Assembly (NCBI GenBank): GCA_045602925.1
Contig: JAZSCN010000036.1
Coordinates: 1-10,062, forward strand
Origin: UBA7477 sp045602925
Lineage (GTDB): Bacteria; Bacillota; Clostridia; Oscillospirales; Ruminococcaceae
DNA: 10,062 bases
Direction: 5' to 3'
The notes under the pieces were generated by a model that had not been told where the DNA came from, made no database searches, and saw only the letters and a list, made by a program, of their open reading frames with translations. Both the position numbers and the translations under genes were made by a program. Positions 4,665 through 9,786 of this stretch are shown piece by piece (position 1 is the stretch's first letter; each line of letters starts with the position of its first letter).

Positions 4665-5409
4665 TAAGATTTATATCTTTGTTCTGAGGATTTTGTACAG
4701 TAATATCAAATTCCTGTTGTGTTTCATGAGCCTTTACATTCTCAGTTCCGCAGCAACCAAAAGTAATAGCCCAGGTAAGGAAACACAAAAGACCAATTAT
4801 CCAAGGACCAAAAATAAAACAAACACCATGAGCTATCTTAGTATTACTAATTTTATCCTCGAGTTCTTTTATCTTTCTTTCATTTTTTTGTGATTTATCG
4901 ATAGAATTAAATTCTAAACGTGAGTAATCTATACACTTATTAGCATACTTTGACTCAAGCTTTTTATATTCCTCAAGCGGAACAAAAGAAATATCATCTT
5001 TCTTTAGAAATTCAGTCAATTCAATAATTACAGAAGACCAGAAATGTCGCTTAAAGGTTGAACGCATCGAGCGGGATTTTATAAAATAAAGGTCATCTTC
5101 GCAAGATGGATTCTCTTCACAAAATGCTTTATAATCATCTAAATTCTGAACATCATATCTATTAGGAATCCAAACATAAGGAACTACAGCAATAGTACTC
5201 CAAAGTTCGTCAGCAAAATCAATTTGCTTCTTATTATCCCAAGAAGCGATGTTCTTAGCTATCCTTAACCTATCCTCATCCGAAGTAAGGTACTTAAAAA
5301 ACTGTTCAGCTGTAGGCTTAGCCCATAAAGAACAATAATTAATCCTTTGAACAAATGGCTTATTATTAGACCATTTAATATAATCTTCAATAATTTCAGT
5401 TGTATTCAT
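4648..5409 (-). CDS. Tail-anchored unknown protein with coiled coil, 253 aa
   Basis: I do not recognise this protein. The N-terminal 160 residues are soluble and rich in Trp/Tyr and charged residues. Residues about 163-190 form a charged coiled coil (KNERKIKELEDKISNTK). Residues 194-220 form one transmembrane helix (GVCFIFGPWIIGLLCFLTWA...GCCG), and a 33-residue polar tail ends in NVNNE. It starts 2 nt after the preceding gene and overlaps the TM2 gene, so it belongs to one operon. The layout, a cytoplasmic domain with a coiled coil and one helix, suggests a membrane-associated scaffold or sensor, but this is inference. Confidence 0.85.
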   Translation of the reverse strand: MNTTEIIEDYIKWSNNKPFVQRINYCSLWAKPTAEQFFKYLTSDEDRLRIAKNIASWDNKKQIDFADELWSTIAVVPYVWIPNRYDVQNLDDYKAFCEENPSCEDDLYFIKSRSMRSTFKRHFWSSVIIELTEFLKKDDISFVPLEEYKKLESKYANKCIDYSRLEFNSIDKSQKNERKIKELEDKISNTKIAHGVCFIFGPWIIGLLCFLTWAITFGCCGTENVKAHETQQEFDITVQNPQNKDINLNVNNE

Positions 5410-5411
5410 GT

Positions 5412-5711
5412 TTAGATAACGTAAATTATGAAATAAGCAATCAAAATACCAAATATTATAATAGTATTAATAAGACCTAAAATAAACCATAAAAAATTCT
5501 TTTTCGCAGTATTAAAACGGTAATTTAGGAACCCATTCAAACAGCCACAAAGAAAACCAACTGCTAATAGAGTTTGACCTTGGATAAAGAGTATTATTGC
5601 TGCAAAAAGATGAAAAATAAAATTACAAATTAAACCGCTAACTGTAGACGGGTCTAACCACCATTTAAGAGTATTAAAAAATTCCTTAAAAAATGCTTTA
5701 ATATAAATCAT
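5412..5711 (-). CDS. Small multi-pass membrane protein, 99 aa
   Basis: The protein begins MIYIKAFFKEFFNTLKWW and has three hydrophobic segments (about 26-45, 48-63 and 72-97). I do not recognise a family; the size is compatible with a holin or other small phage membrane protein, without direct support. The start was moved: a longer frame opens at 5843, but its first 44 codons lie across tRNA-Ser (5743-5828). ATG 5711 is preceded by the AT-rich stretch TTATTTTATAAAAATCTT. It is the first gene of the operon ending at 3959, with a 2 nt gap to the next. Confidence 0.8.
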   Translation of the reverse strand: MIYIKAFFKEFFNTLKWWLDPSTVSGLICNFIFHLFAAIILFIQGQTLLAVGFLCGCLNGFLNYRFNTAKKNFLWFILGLINTIIIFGILIAYFIIYVI

Positions 5712-5742
5712 AAGATTTTTATAAAATAATTCTGTTTTAATA

Positions 5743-5828
5743 CGGGTCTCTGAGGTCCCGACCCCCATGCCATTGCTGGCACACGCCGCTTTCCAAGCGG
5801 GTATCGATGCCCATCGATTTAAAGACCC
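5743..5828 (-). tRNA. Divergent tRNA-Ser(GGA)
   Basis: The acceptor GGGTCTT pairs with GAGACCC, and the discriminator is G. The D-arm is TCGA-TGGGCA-TCGA. The anticodon stem CCGC/GCGG closes loop TTGGAAA, giving GGA. The variable hairpin is TGCCA/TGGCA. The T-stem TGGGG/CCTCA is intact but the loop is GTCGGGA, lacking T54 and A58. It may be degenerating or need special folding. CCA is not encoded. Confidence 0.75.
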
Positions 5829-5834
5829 AAAAAC

Positions 5835-5949
5835 TAGATTCATTTTTTACGAGTCCTACCATTGGACGACAAAGGTATTACCCTTCGGCTGGATTCGAAC
5901 CAACATTCCGGCTTTCTCAGAGCTAAAAAATATTTGCTGTATGAATCTA
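5835..5949 (-). ncRNA. Circularly permuted tRNA-like element (anticodon GAG)
   Basis: In minus-strand order the tRNA parts are: anticodon arm GCT-CTGAGAA-AGC (5911-5923), 4 nt variable region, T-arm GTTGG-TTCGAAT-CCAGC (5888-5904), acceptor 3' strand CGAAGG, a short loop, acceptor 5' strand CCTTTG, U8, and D-arm GTCC-AATGGTA-GGAC (5853-5867) with A14, G18, G19 and A21. The acceptor strands pair over six bases (one U·G); position 1-72 would be A-G. The ends are closed by TAGATTC/GAATCTA (5835-5841/5943-5949) and ATTTTTTA/TAAAAAAT (5842-5849/5924-5931), with TACAGC in the bulge. No D-arm lies on the usual side. It starts at an ATCAGAAC promoter and ends 6 nt before tRNA-Ser. Whether a mature tRNA forms is unknown. 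Confidence 0.65.
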
Positions 5950-5973
5950 AAATTATTTTATAAAAGTTCTGAT
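5947..5973 (-). promoter_or_regulatory. ATCAGAAC promoter of the permuted tRNA-like unit
   Basis: The minus strand reads ATCAGAAC (5966-5973), ten bases, then TAATTTTAG (5947-5955). It is nearly the same as the copy at 3931-3958. It overlaps the TGA stop of the 579 aa gene and would drive the permuted element, tRNA-Ser and probably the membrane operon down to 3959, as no terminator is visible between. Confidence 0.6.
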
Positions 5974-7712
5974 CAATTAGAAGTAGGAATATAGAAAATG
6001 CTCTTGTCTTTATCTTCAGTTGCCGAAATATGATAAATTTCTAAATTACCTTCTGCGTTAACAGCAATACGCCAATCACCTAAACTAATAGAATTTACAA
6101 AAATAGAATTATTTCCACCAGATGAAGTAAGATTAGCTGTTTTATTTTCAATATAGTCAAACCAATCTTTACGTGTTTTATAATCAAAAATAACATCTAT
6201 ATGAGCAGTAGCATTATAACCATCTGAGTCACGAGTTGAACGAATTATATCATCGGGGCTATAAGCATATTTTGAATTATCTTCTAATTTTTCATAGTAA
6301 TGAATACCGAAATTATTGGATCCGCTACTATCTTCAACAGGTCGAGCTGCTCTGAAATATAAACCATAACCATTATACTTTATACCTTTACCATTGTTAT
6401 AGGTACATTGGTATATCATATTATCTTGGAAATAGCTATAAGCTACAATATTATCACTACAAATCCAATCTTCTTCTGTCGGAAGAGAACCATCCTCCTT
6501 ACCTTGAGCAATATAAATCTGGCGATTTGAATGAACAATACCACCACTTCCTGTATCAAATTGATGGCTAATCATGGTAGAATTTTCATAATCAGAACCA
6601 TCTGTACTGTACTTGAAAGGAATCTGAATTGCTGAAATGATTTTATTTTTTAGTGAAATGGCATTACCTCTTGATAATGAATAATCTGAAAGATATACAG
6701 CAAAATCAGTATTATTAGAATCACTATACCCTGCTGCAGTATTTTTTCGTTTATATACAGATAAATCAGGGAATAAAGGAGCAGAATAACGTATTTTATT
6801 CAACTCAACTACATCTAAGATGTCAAGGTGATGATTTGCAGAATTTTCACCTATGTATTCATCTATTAAATCTATATCAATTAAAAAATCAAAGTCTAAT
6901 AATCGAGGTTGTCCAGAAGCTTTACCATTAGTAGTATTATGAGTTCCGCAAATATAACTCACATTATCTAAAGAGCCACGCGGGACTGAGCGTAATCCTG
7001 CATAATCAGCTGAGTTAGAATCATCAGAACCAAGACCTTCTTGTCTCAAATTAAGATGAGTATAGGTATTTCCTATAACAAACTCAGGAGCGCTATGTCC
7101 AGCAGTTAAAAAAATGAATACAAAACTATAATTTAAGCTGGTAAGTGATTTACCAGTTATATAAACTTCTTTATCTAAAACATAAGTACCGCCATCAGCG
7201 TCTTGGCTCTCAAAAGTAGCATATGATATAAATTTAAATTTATCTTTATCTATAGAACCGTCATCTTTAATTAAAGACTCAAATACCGCAATACGTGGTA
7301 CATAAGTTCCATAATCGGCAACTTGTGCCGGGTGCATCTCGCTATTTCTATTTTCAACAGTAATTTCGTTTTTATTAAAAAATCTAAATTTGAGTTTTAA
7401 AAGACGTCCAAGAGAAAATATTTTAGAATAAACTTTAACGACATTACCCTTACAATAATCACCACCAGTTTCCCCGGTCTCATTCCTAGAAGACCAAATA
7501 CCCGGTTTAAATGTTGTACGACTTAAAGAGTTATAAGAGAGTGCGGTGTTCCATTCAGAGCTAAGAAATTTTTCATATAATGGGAACTTGGCTACTGAAC
7601 CTTTACTTTCATCACCGGCTTGAACGATTTGTAAATCAGTATTTAAAAGAAATTTACTCTGATCTGAATTATCTAAACTTGGAGCATCTATATATACGTA
7701 ACTCTCTGACAT
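5973..7712 (-). CDS. Probable virion or tail-associated protein, 579 aa, unknown
   Basis: I do not recognise a named family. The protein is soluble, without signal peptide or membrane helix. It is rich in Ser, Asn, Asp, Gly, Tyr and in short beta-type stretches, as seen in phage tail-fibre, baseplate or receptor-binding proteins. The final part (GDWRIAVNAEGNLEIYHIS) resembles the small beta motifs of fibre and adhesin domains. It begins MSESYVYIDAP. ATG 7712 was preferred to an upstream TTG (7721) because a perfect TATAAATA box ends 9 nt before it. It sits between a terminator and the promoter of the permuted element, so it is its own transcription unit. The structural role is inference. Confidence 0.85.
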   Translation of the reverse strand: MSESYVYIDAPSLDNSDQSKFLLNTDLQIVQAGDESKGSVAKFPLYEKFLSSEWNTALSYNSLSRTTFKPGIWSSRNETGETGGDYCKGNVVKVYSKIFSLGRLLKLKFRFFNKNEITVENRNSEMHPAQVADYGTYVPRIAVFESLIKDDGSIDKDKFKFISYATFESQDADGGTYVLDKEVYITGKSLTSLNYSFVFIFLTAGHSAPEFVIGNTYTHLNLRQEGLGSDDSNSADYAGLRSVPRGSLDNVSYICGTHNTTNGKASGQPRLLDFDFLIDIDLIDEYIGENSANHHLDILDVVELNKIRYSAPLFPDLSVYKRKNTAAGYSDSNNTDFAVYLSDYSLSRGNAISLKNKIISAIQIPFKYSTDGSDYENSTMISHQFDTGSGGIVHSNRQIYIAQGKEDGSLPTEEDWICSDNIVAYSYFQDNMIYQCTYNNGKGIKYNGYGLYFRAARPVEDSSGSNNFGIHYYEKLEDNSKYAYSPDDIIRSTRDSDGYNATAHIDVIFDYKTRKDWFDYIENKTANLTSSGGNNSIFVNSISLGDWRIAVNAEGNLEIYHISATEDKDKSIFYIPTSN

Positions 7713-7721
7713 GTCTATCAA

Positions 7722-7729
7722 TATTTATA
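7722..7729 (-). promoter_or_regulatory. Late-type promoter box (TATAAATA)
   Basis: This is an exact TATAAATA on the minus strand, between an intrinsic terminator and the ATG of the 579 aa gene 9 nt further on. It is the clearest late-type box in the window, because the gene has no other visible promoter. Confidence 0.65.
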
Positions 7730-7732
7730 TAA

Positions 7733-7767
7733 AAAATAAAAGGTTTGGGAACCACCCCAAACCTTTC
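7733..7767 (-). terminator. Intrinsic terminator after the 166 aa gene
   Basis: AGGTTTGGG (7741-7749) pairs with CCCAAACCT (7756-7764), and the minus strand continues TTTTATTTTTTAT. It separates the 166 aa gene from the 579 aa gene. A short GGCA-TAAA-TGCC hairpin (7782-7793) lies just upstream of it. Confidence 0.9.
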
Positions 7768-7813
7768 ACAACCAAAACCACGGCATAAATGCCATATAAT
7801 AACCAAAATATAT

Positions 7814-8314
7814 TTATCCTCTATTTGAGAACCATTGTGCTTTTGCTTCCTTAAATTCTCCTAAAGTGCAATCTCTTCCTGCAATTAAATTAACAATTGC
7901 AGGTGAAACTACAATTTCATTGGCAATTTGTGAAGTATAACCATACTCGTCTGCCAAGTATGAAGCAAGTTTATCCTGTCGACGGTCCTCGGCAAATGTA
8001 GAAGGAGATTTAGTGAAAACAACCGTGCGATTCAATCCCTTATCATCATTAAGAAGGCAGGCACGATACTTATAAGATTTCTTCACATTAGCCTGAGGAG
8101 TATCCCATGGATGAGTTTGAAGAAAAAATCTTTTATCATTACCATTCATCATTACCTTAGACTTTGCCTTTACCATACCCTTAAATTCGCGAGGAGAACC
8201 GGATAAATCAGGAAGACCACCGGAACGGAATGGCATCGAGACAAAATCAGAACCGTCTCTAAGAGCTTCGGTAATCAAAATAGAATTAATAAGTCTATCT
8301 ACGTTTTCGAGCAT
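7814..8314 (-). CDS. Unknown late-type protein, 166 aa
   Basis: I do not recognise this basic, soluble protein. It begins MLENVDRLINSILITEALRDG: an amphipathic N-terminal helix with ITE|A, fitting the (L/I)xE|(A/G) pattern of T4-type prohead protease sites and like the N-termini at 1829-2392 and 2412-3107. The rest has no membrane segment; the C-terminal 60 residues are helical. The start was moved from 8404 because the longer frame runs into tRNA-Cys (8381-8452). ATG 8314 is 8 nt after a GTTAAATA box. A terminator follows. An internal virion protein is possible, not shown. Confidence 0.85.
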   Translation of the reverse strand: MLENVDRLINSILITEALRDGSDFVSMPFRSGGLPDLSGSPREFKGMVKAKSKVMMNGNDKRFFLQTHPWDTPQANVKKSYKYRACLLNDDKGLNRTVVFTKSPSTFAEDRRQDKLASYLADEYGYTSQIANEIVVSPAIVNLIAGRDCTLGEFKEAKAQWFSNRG

Positions 8315-8322
8315 GATAAAAA

Positions 8323-8330
8323 TATTTAAC
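8323..8330 (-). promoter_or_regulatory. Late-type promoter box (GTTAAATA)
   Basis: The minus strand reads GTTAAATA, two mismatches from TATAAATA, 8 nt before the ATG of the 166 aa gene and directly after a GGTGTGT/ACACACC hairpin. It is the weakest of the series. Confidence 0.35.
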
Positions 8331-8358
8331 GGTGTGTAAACCAAAAGATTCACACACC
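8331..8358 (-). terminator. Hairpin after tRNA-Cys, possible terminator
   Basis: GGTGTGT (8331-8337) pairs with ACACACC (8352-8358) around a 14 nt loop. The minus strand then reads GTTAAATATTTTTATC, so the T-run is late and broken. It could end the Ser-Cys tRNA transcript or be a 5' hairpin of the next gene. Confidence 0.5.
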
Positions 8359-8380
8359 GGTTATGATTAATAATAACAAA

Positions 8381-8452
8381 AGGTCCGGGTCGGATTTGAA
8401 CCAACGCATCAGAGATTTGCAGTCACTTGCCTTACCACTTGGCTACCGGACC
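8381..8452 (-). tRNA. tRNA-Cys(GCA)
   Basis: The acceptor GGTCCGG pairs fully with CCGGACC, and the discriminator U is characteristic of cysteine. The D-arm is GCCAAGTGGTAAGGC. The anticodon arm AGTGA-CTGCAAA-TCTCT (one mismatch) gives GCA. The T-arm is GTTGG-TTCAAAT-CCGAC. CCA is not encoded. Confidence 0.95.
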
Positions 8453-8467
8453 GACAAATTTTAAAAC

Positions 8468-8552
8468 CGGGGGCAGCTGGAGTCGAACCAGCTCAACCTT
8501 TCGGTCGCCTGCGGTTTAGCAAACCGAGCCCTTACCGTTCGGGCATACCCCC
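8468..8552 (-). tRNA. tRNA-Ser(GCU)
   Basis: This is a class II tRNA. The acceptor GGGGGTA pairs with TGCCCCC, and the discriminator is G. The anticodon stem CGGT/ACCG closes loop TTGCTAA, giving GCU. It has a long variable arm with ACC-GAAA-GGT, and the T-arm is GCTGG-TTCGACT-CCAGC. It lies 16 nt upstream of tRNA-Cys and directly after a TACAGC-family element. CCA is not encoded. Confidence 0.95.
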
Positions 8553-8558
8553 AAAATC

Positions 8559-8618
8559 TAGACTCAATACATGGAGCGTCCGTATAGTAGACACAATATA
8601 AATCGCTGTAAGAGTCTA
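8559..8618 (-). ncRNA. TACAGC-family RNA element before tRNA-Ser(GCU)
   Basis: On the minus strand TAGACTC (8612-8618) pairs with GAGTCTA (8559-8565), and TTACAGC follows the 5' strand directly. The element ends in TCTAG and tRNA-Ser starts 6 nt later. This is the same arrangement as at 3330-3400 and 5835-5949. The interior is about 45 nt with only weak hairpins. The function is unknown. Confidence 0.55.
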
Positions 8619-8620
8619 AT

Positions 8621-8709
8621 GAGAGATTCAACACATATTTTTACGTCTTAACATAAATCGGATTAATCACTCTCTTATTAATTATCCGGTTGACATTAAT
8701 ATGTATGTC
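8621..8709 (-). ncRNA. Hairpins between promoter motif and TACAGC element
   Basis: There is no ORF here. In minus-strand order: GACAT/ATGTC (8692-8709), CGGAT/ATCCG (about 8658-8689) and GAGAG/CTCTC (about 8621-8675), the last two mutually exclusive in part. This is a structured leader of the Ser-Cys tRNA transcript, similar in layout to the hairpin chains at 24-182, 1214-1623 and 3776-3916. Confidence 0.4.
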
Positions 8710-8712
8710 GAT

Positions 8713-8720
8713 GTTCTGAT
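8713..8720 (-). promoter_or_regulatory. ATCAGAAC promoter-like motif of the Ser-Cys tRNA unit
   Basis: The minus strand reads ATCAGAAC, located 6 nt after the stop of the 75 aa gene and before the hairpins leading to tRNA-Ser(GCU). The downstream AT-rich box is less clear (TATTAATG at 11 nt). Confidence 0.5.
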
Positions 8721-8726
8721 TTTTAT

Positions 8727-8954
8727 TTAAAGTCCGAGAAATTTAAAAACCGTAAACCATGCCGGTTTCATAATATAAACATTAATAAGAAAAATCGTCC
8801 AAGATGTAAAAACAGCAAATAGTAAAAAGAATATAGTATCTTTAATAGCAGTAGCGGAAATAAAACACTTAATAGACGCCGCTACAAATAAACACATTAC
8901 CAATACTACAAAAGTACAGGAGATAATATTAAAGATAGCTATTAATACAGACAT
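8727..8954 (-). CDS. Small membrane protein, 75 aa
   Basis: The protein is almost entirely hydrophobic, with helices at about 3-30 and 41-62 and a short C-terminal WFTVFKFLGL that may lie on the membrane. I do not recognise a family. Its length and topology would suit a holin-like or inhibitor protein, without direct evidence. The ATG is 7 nt after a CATAAATA box. It lies 42 nt after the 91 aa membrane gene and could also be cotranscribed with it. Confidence 0.7.
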   Translation of the reverse strand: MSVLIAIFNIISCTFVVLVMCLFVAASIKCFISATAIKDTIFFLLFAVFTSWTIFLINVYIMKPAWFTVFKFLGL

Positions 8955-8961
8955 GTGAGAG

Positions 8962-8969
8962 TATTTATG
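8962..8969 (-). promoter_or_regulatory. Late-type promoter box (CATAAATA)
   Basis: The minus strand reads CATAAATA, one mismatch from TATAAATA, 7 nt before the ATG of the 75 aa gene, in the 42 nt gap after the preceding gene. Confidence 0.45.
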
Positions 8970-8996
8970 TCGGAGACGAAACTATCTATTTTTTAA

Positions 8997-9272
8997 TTAA
9001 TTCTTTTCAATAGGAGTAATAGTAAAAGTAGTAGTAGTCATATTATTAGGTTTAATAAAAAGAATACCATCGATAATTTCTATATCATCCTTCTTTACAT
9101 AATAGGTTGTTCCATCTCTGGAATCCATTATCTTAACTTTATAATCATATTGAGCTTCAAAATCTTTATGACATATATAACCTAATATAATAACACCTGC
9201 AATAACGGATATTATAATAGAAGGTATACCTATACACCAAAACCAATCACAAATTTTTTTCCAAGTATTCAT
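8997..9272 (-). CDS. Single-pass membrane protein, 91 aa
   Basis: The N-terminus MNTWKKICDWFWCIGIP leads into one transmembrane helix (about 14-34). A soluble domain of about 57 residues follows, with beta-type sequence (YKVKIMDSRDGTTYYVKKDDIEIIDGILFI). I do not recognise a family. The topology suggests a membrane-anchored domain on the periplasmic or cytoplasmic face; the sequence does not decide which. An ATCAGAAC motif lies 20 nt before the ATG, followed by AATTTTATTAT, so this protein gene appears to share the promoter type of the tRNA units. Confidence 0.75.
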   Translation of the reverse strand: MNTWKKICDWFWCIGIPSIIISVIAGVIILGYICHKDFEAQYDYKVKIMDSRDGTTYYVKKDDIEIIDGILFIKPNNMTTTTFTITPIEKN

Positions 9273-9279
9273 ATAATAA

Positions 9280-9300
9280 AATTTTTAATTCAGTTCTGAT
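9280..9300 (-). promoter_or_regulatory. ATCAGAAC promoter of the 91 aa membrane gene
   Basis: The minus strand reads ATCAGAAC (9293-9300), then TGAATTAAA and AATTTTATT, similar to the copies at 3951 and 5966. It is the first promoter of the leftward block after the divergent region. Confidence 0.55.
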
Positions 9301-9381
9301 CTACCCTATATGTAAAAAGTCTTTCTTGCATGCGCACACGTAAAAATAATTGAGTATAAGGTAAACTGTTTGGGGCTATAT

Positions 9382-9487
9382 ACGAAAATCCAATTTTTCC
9401 ATATACGGAAAATTTTGGAAAAACGGAAAATTGCGGAAAAAATAGAAAATTATATATGAGAAAATTTTGGAAATGCGGAACGGCGGA
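9382..9487. repeat. Phased GGAAAA/GAAAATT repeats in the divergent region
   Basis: About eight degenerate copies of (G)GAAAA, several as CGGAAAATT or GAAAATTTTGG, recur roughly every 8-15 bases, ending at the palindrome GCGGATCCGC (9483-9492). The AT-rich repeats abut a GC-rich patch. The arrangement resembles iterons beside an unwinding element, or a multi-site operator between divergent transcription units. No gene is supported here. Confidence 0.45.
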
Positions 9488-9660
9488 TCCGCGACCTTCC
9501 GGAACTTTTTTCCACACCCCTCCACACCGGTTGCATTTTCTATTGCAGCTCTCCCGGCCCAGATTTTCCCCCCGGGGCGCCGTGCAAATAGTTTCTCCTT
9601 GCCACCATAGCCCCACACCGGTAAAAGGCCCCCTACCTTAAATTACCCCTACCCCTGACA
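9488..9660. other. GC-rich non-coding patch with G-runs
   Basis: This stretch is unusual for the window: it holds the palindromes TTCCGGAA (9497-9504) and CCCCGGGG, two copies of CCACACCGGT, and C-runs that on the minus strand read GGGG-TA-GGGG...GGGGG...GGGG, allowing a G-quadruplex. Frames open here on both strands but their peptides are low-complexity and overlap each other, so I call none. It separates leftward from rightward transcription. Confidence 0.45.
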
Positions 9661-9675
9661 GAACTCCTGTAATCT

Positions 9676-9786
9676 ATGTTCATGTTTGCTGCGATTATTG
9701 AGAAGGTCTTGGGATTTGTAGTTCTTATCCTGTGCATCTGGTGCGCCTGTTCCGCAGCTTATGAACTTTACATTCGATTAACATGA
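9676..9786 (+). CDS. Small single-pass membrane peptide, 36 aa
   Basis: The peptide begins MFMFAAIIEKVLGFVVLILC and continues with one hydrophobic helix (about 5-28), a Cys-rich stretch (CIWCAC) and a short polar tail. It is too short for a family call. Its stop overlaps the next start as ATGA, the usual sign of translational coupling. Codon choice is richer in G and C than in the minus-strand genes. No clear Shine-Dalgarno sequence is seen. An in-frame ATG two codons later is an alternative start. Confidence 0.55.
   Translation: MFMFAAIIEKVLGFVVLILCIWCACSAAYELYIRLT

Noticed and set aside
4681..4687. CAGAAC-TATAAATC before the TM2 gene
   Set aside because: It lies within the end of the 253 aa gene and is an incomplete motif; the gene is tightly coupled to the one upstream, so a separate promoter is not needed.
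5712..5843. N-terminal extension of the 99 aa membrane protein
   Set aside because: These 44 codons cross tRNA-Ser(GGA) and the spacer; the in-frame ATG at 5711 gives a coherent membrane protein.
5767..5994. Plus-strand frame of 75 codons
   Set aside because: It covers tRNA-Ser and the permuted tRNA-like element in reverse and has no protein-like character.
7766..7795. Nine-codon ORF after a GATAAATA sequence
   Set aside because: Too short and overlapping a hairpin and the terminator stem; no similarity to anything else here.
6591..8254. Three plus-strand copies of ATCAGAAC (6591, 7023, 8247)
   Set aside because: They lie inside genes, where the coding strand GGTTCTGAT simply spells Gly-Ser-Asp; orientation and place do not fit a promoter.
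8315..8404. N-terminal extension of the 166 aa protein
   Set aside because: It runs through a hairpin and into the 3' end of tRNA-Cys; ATG 8314 has a late-type box and matches the N-termini of two other proteins.
9290..9641. Overlapping frames on both strands in the divergent region
   Set aside because: The peptides are low-complexity, mutually overlapping and cross repeats, palindromes and a promoter motif.
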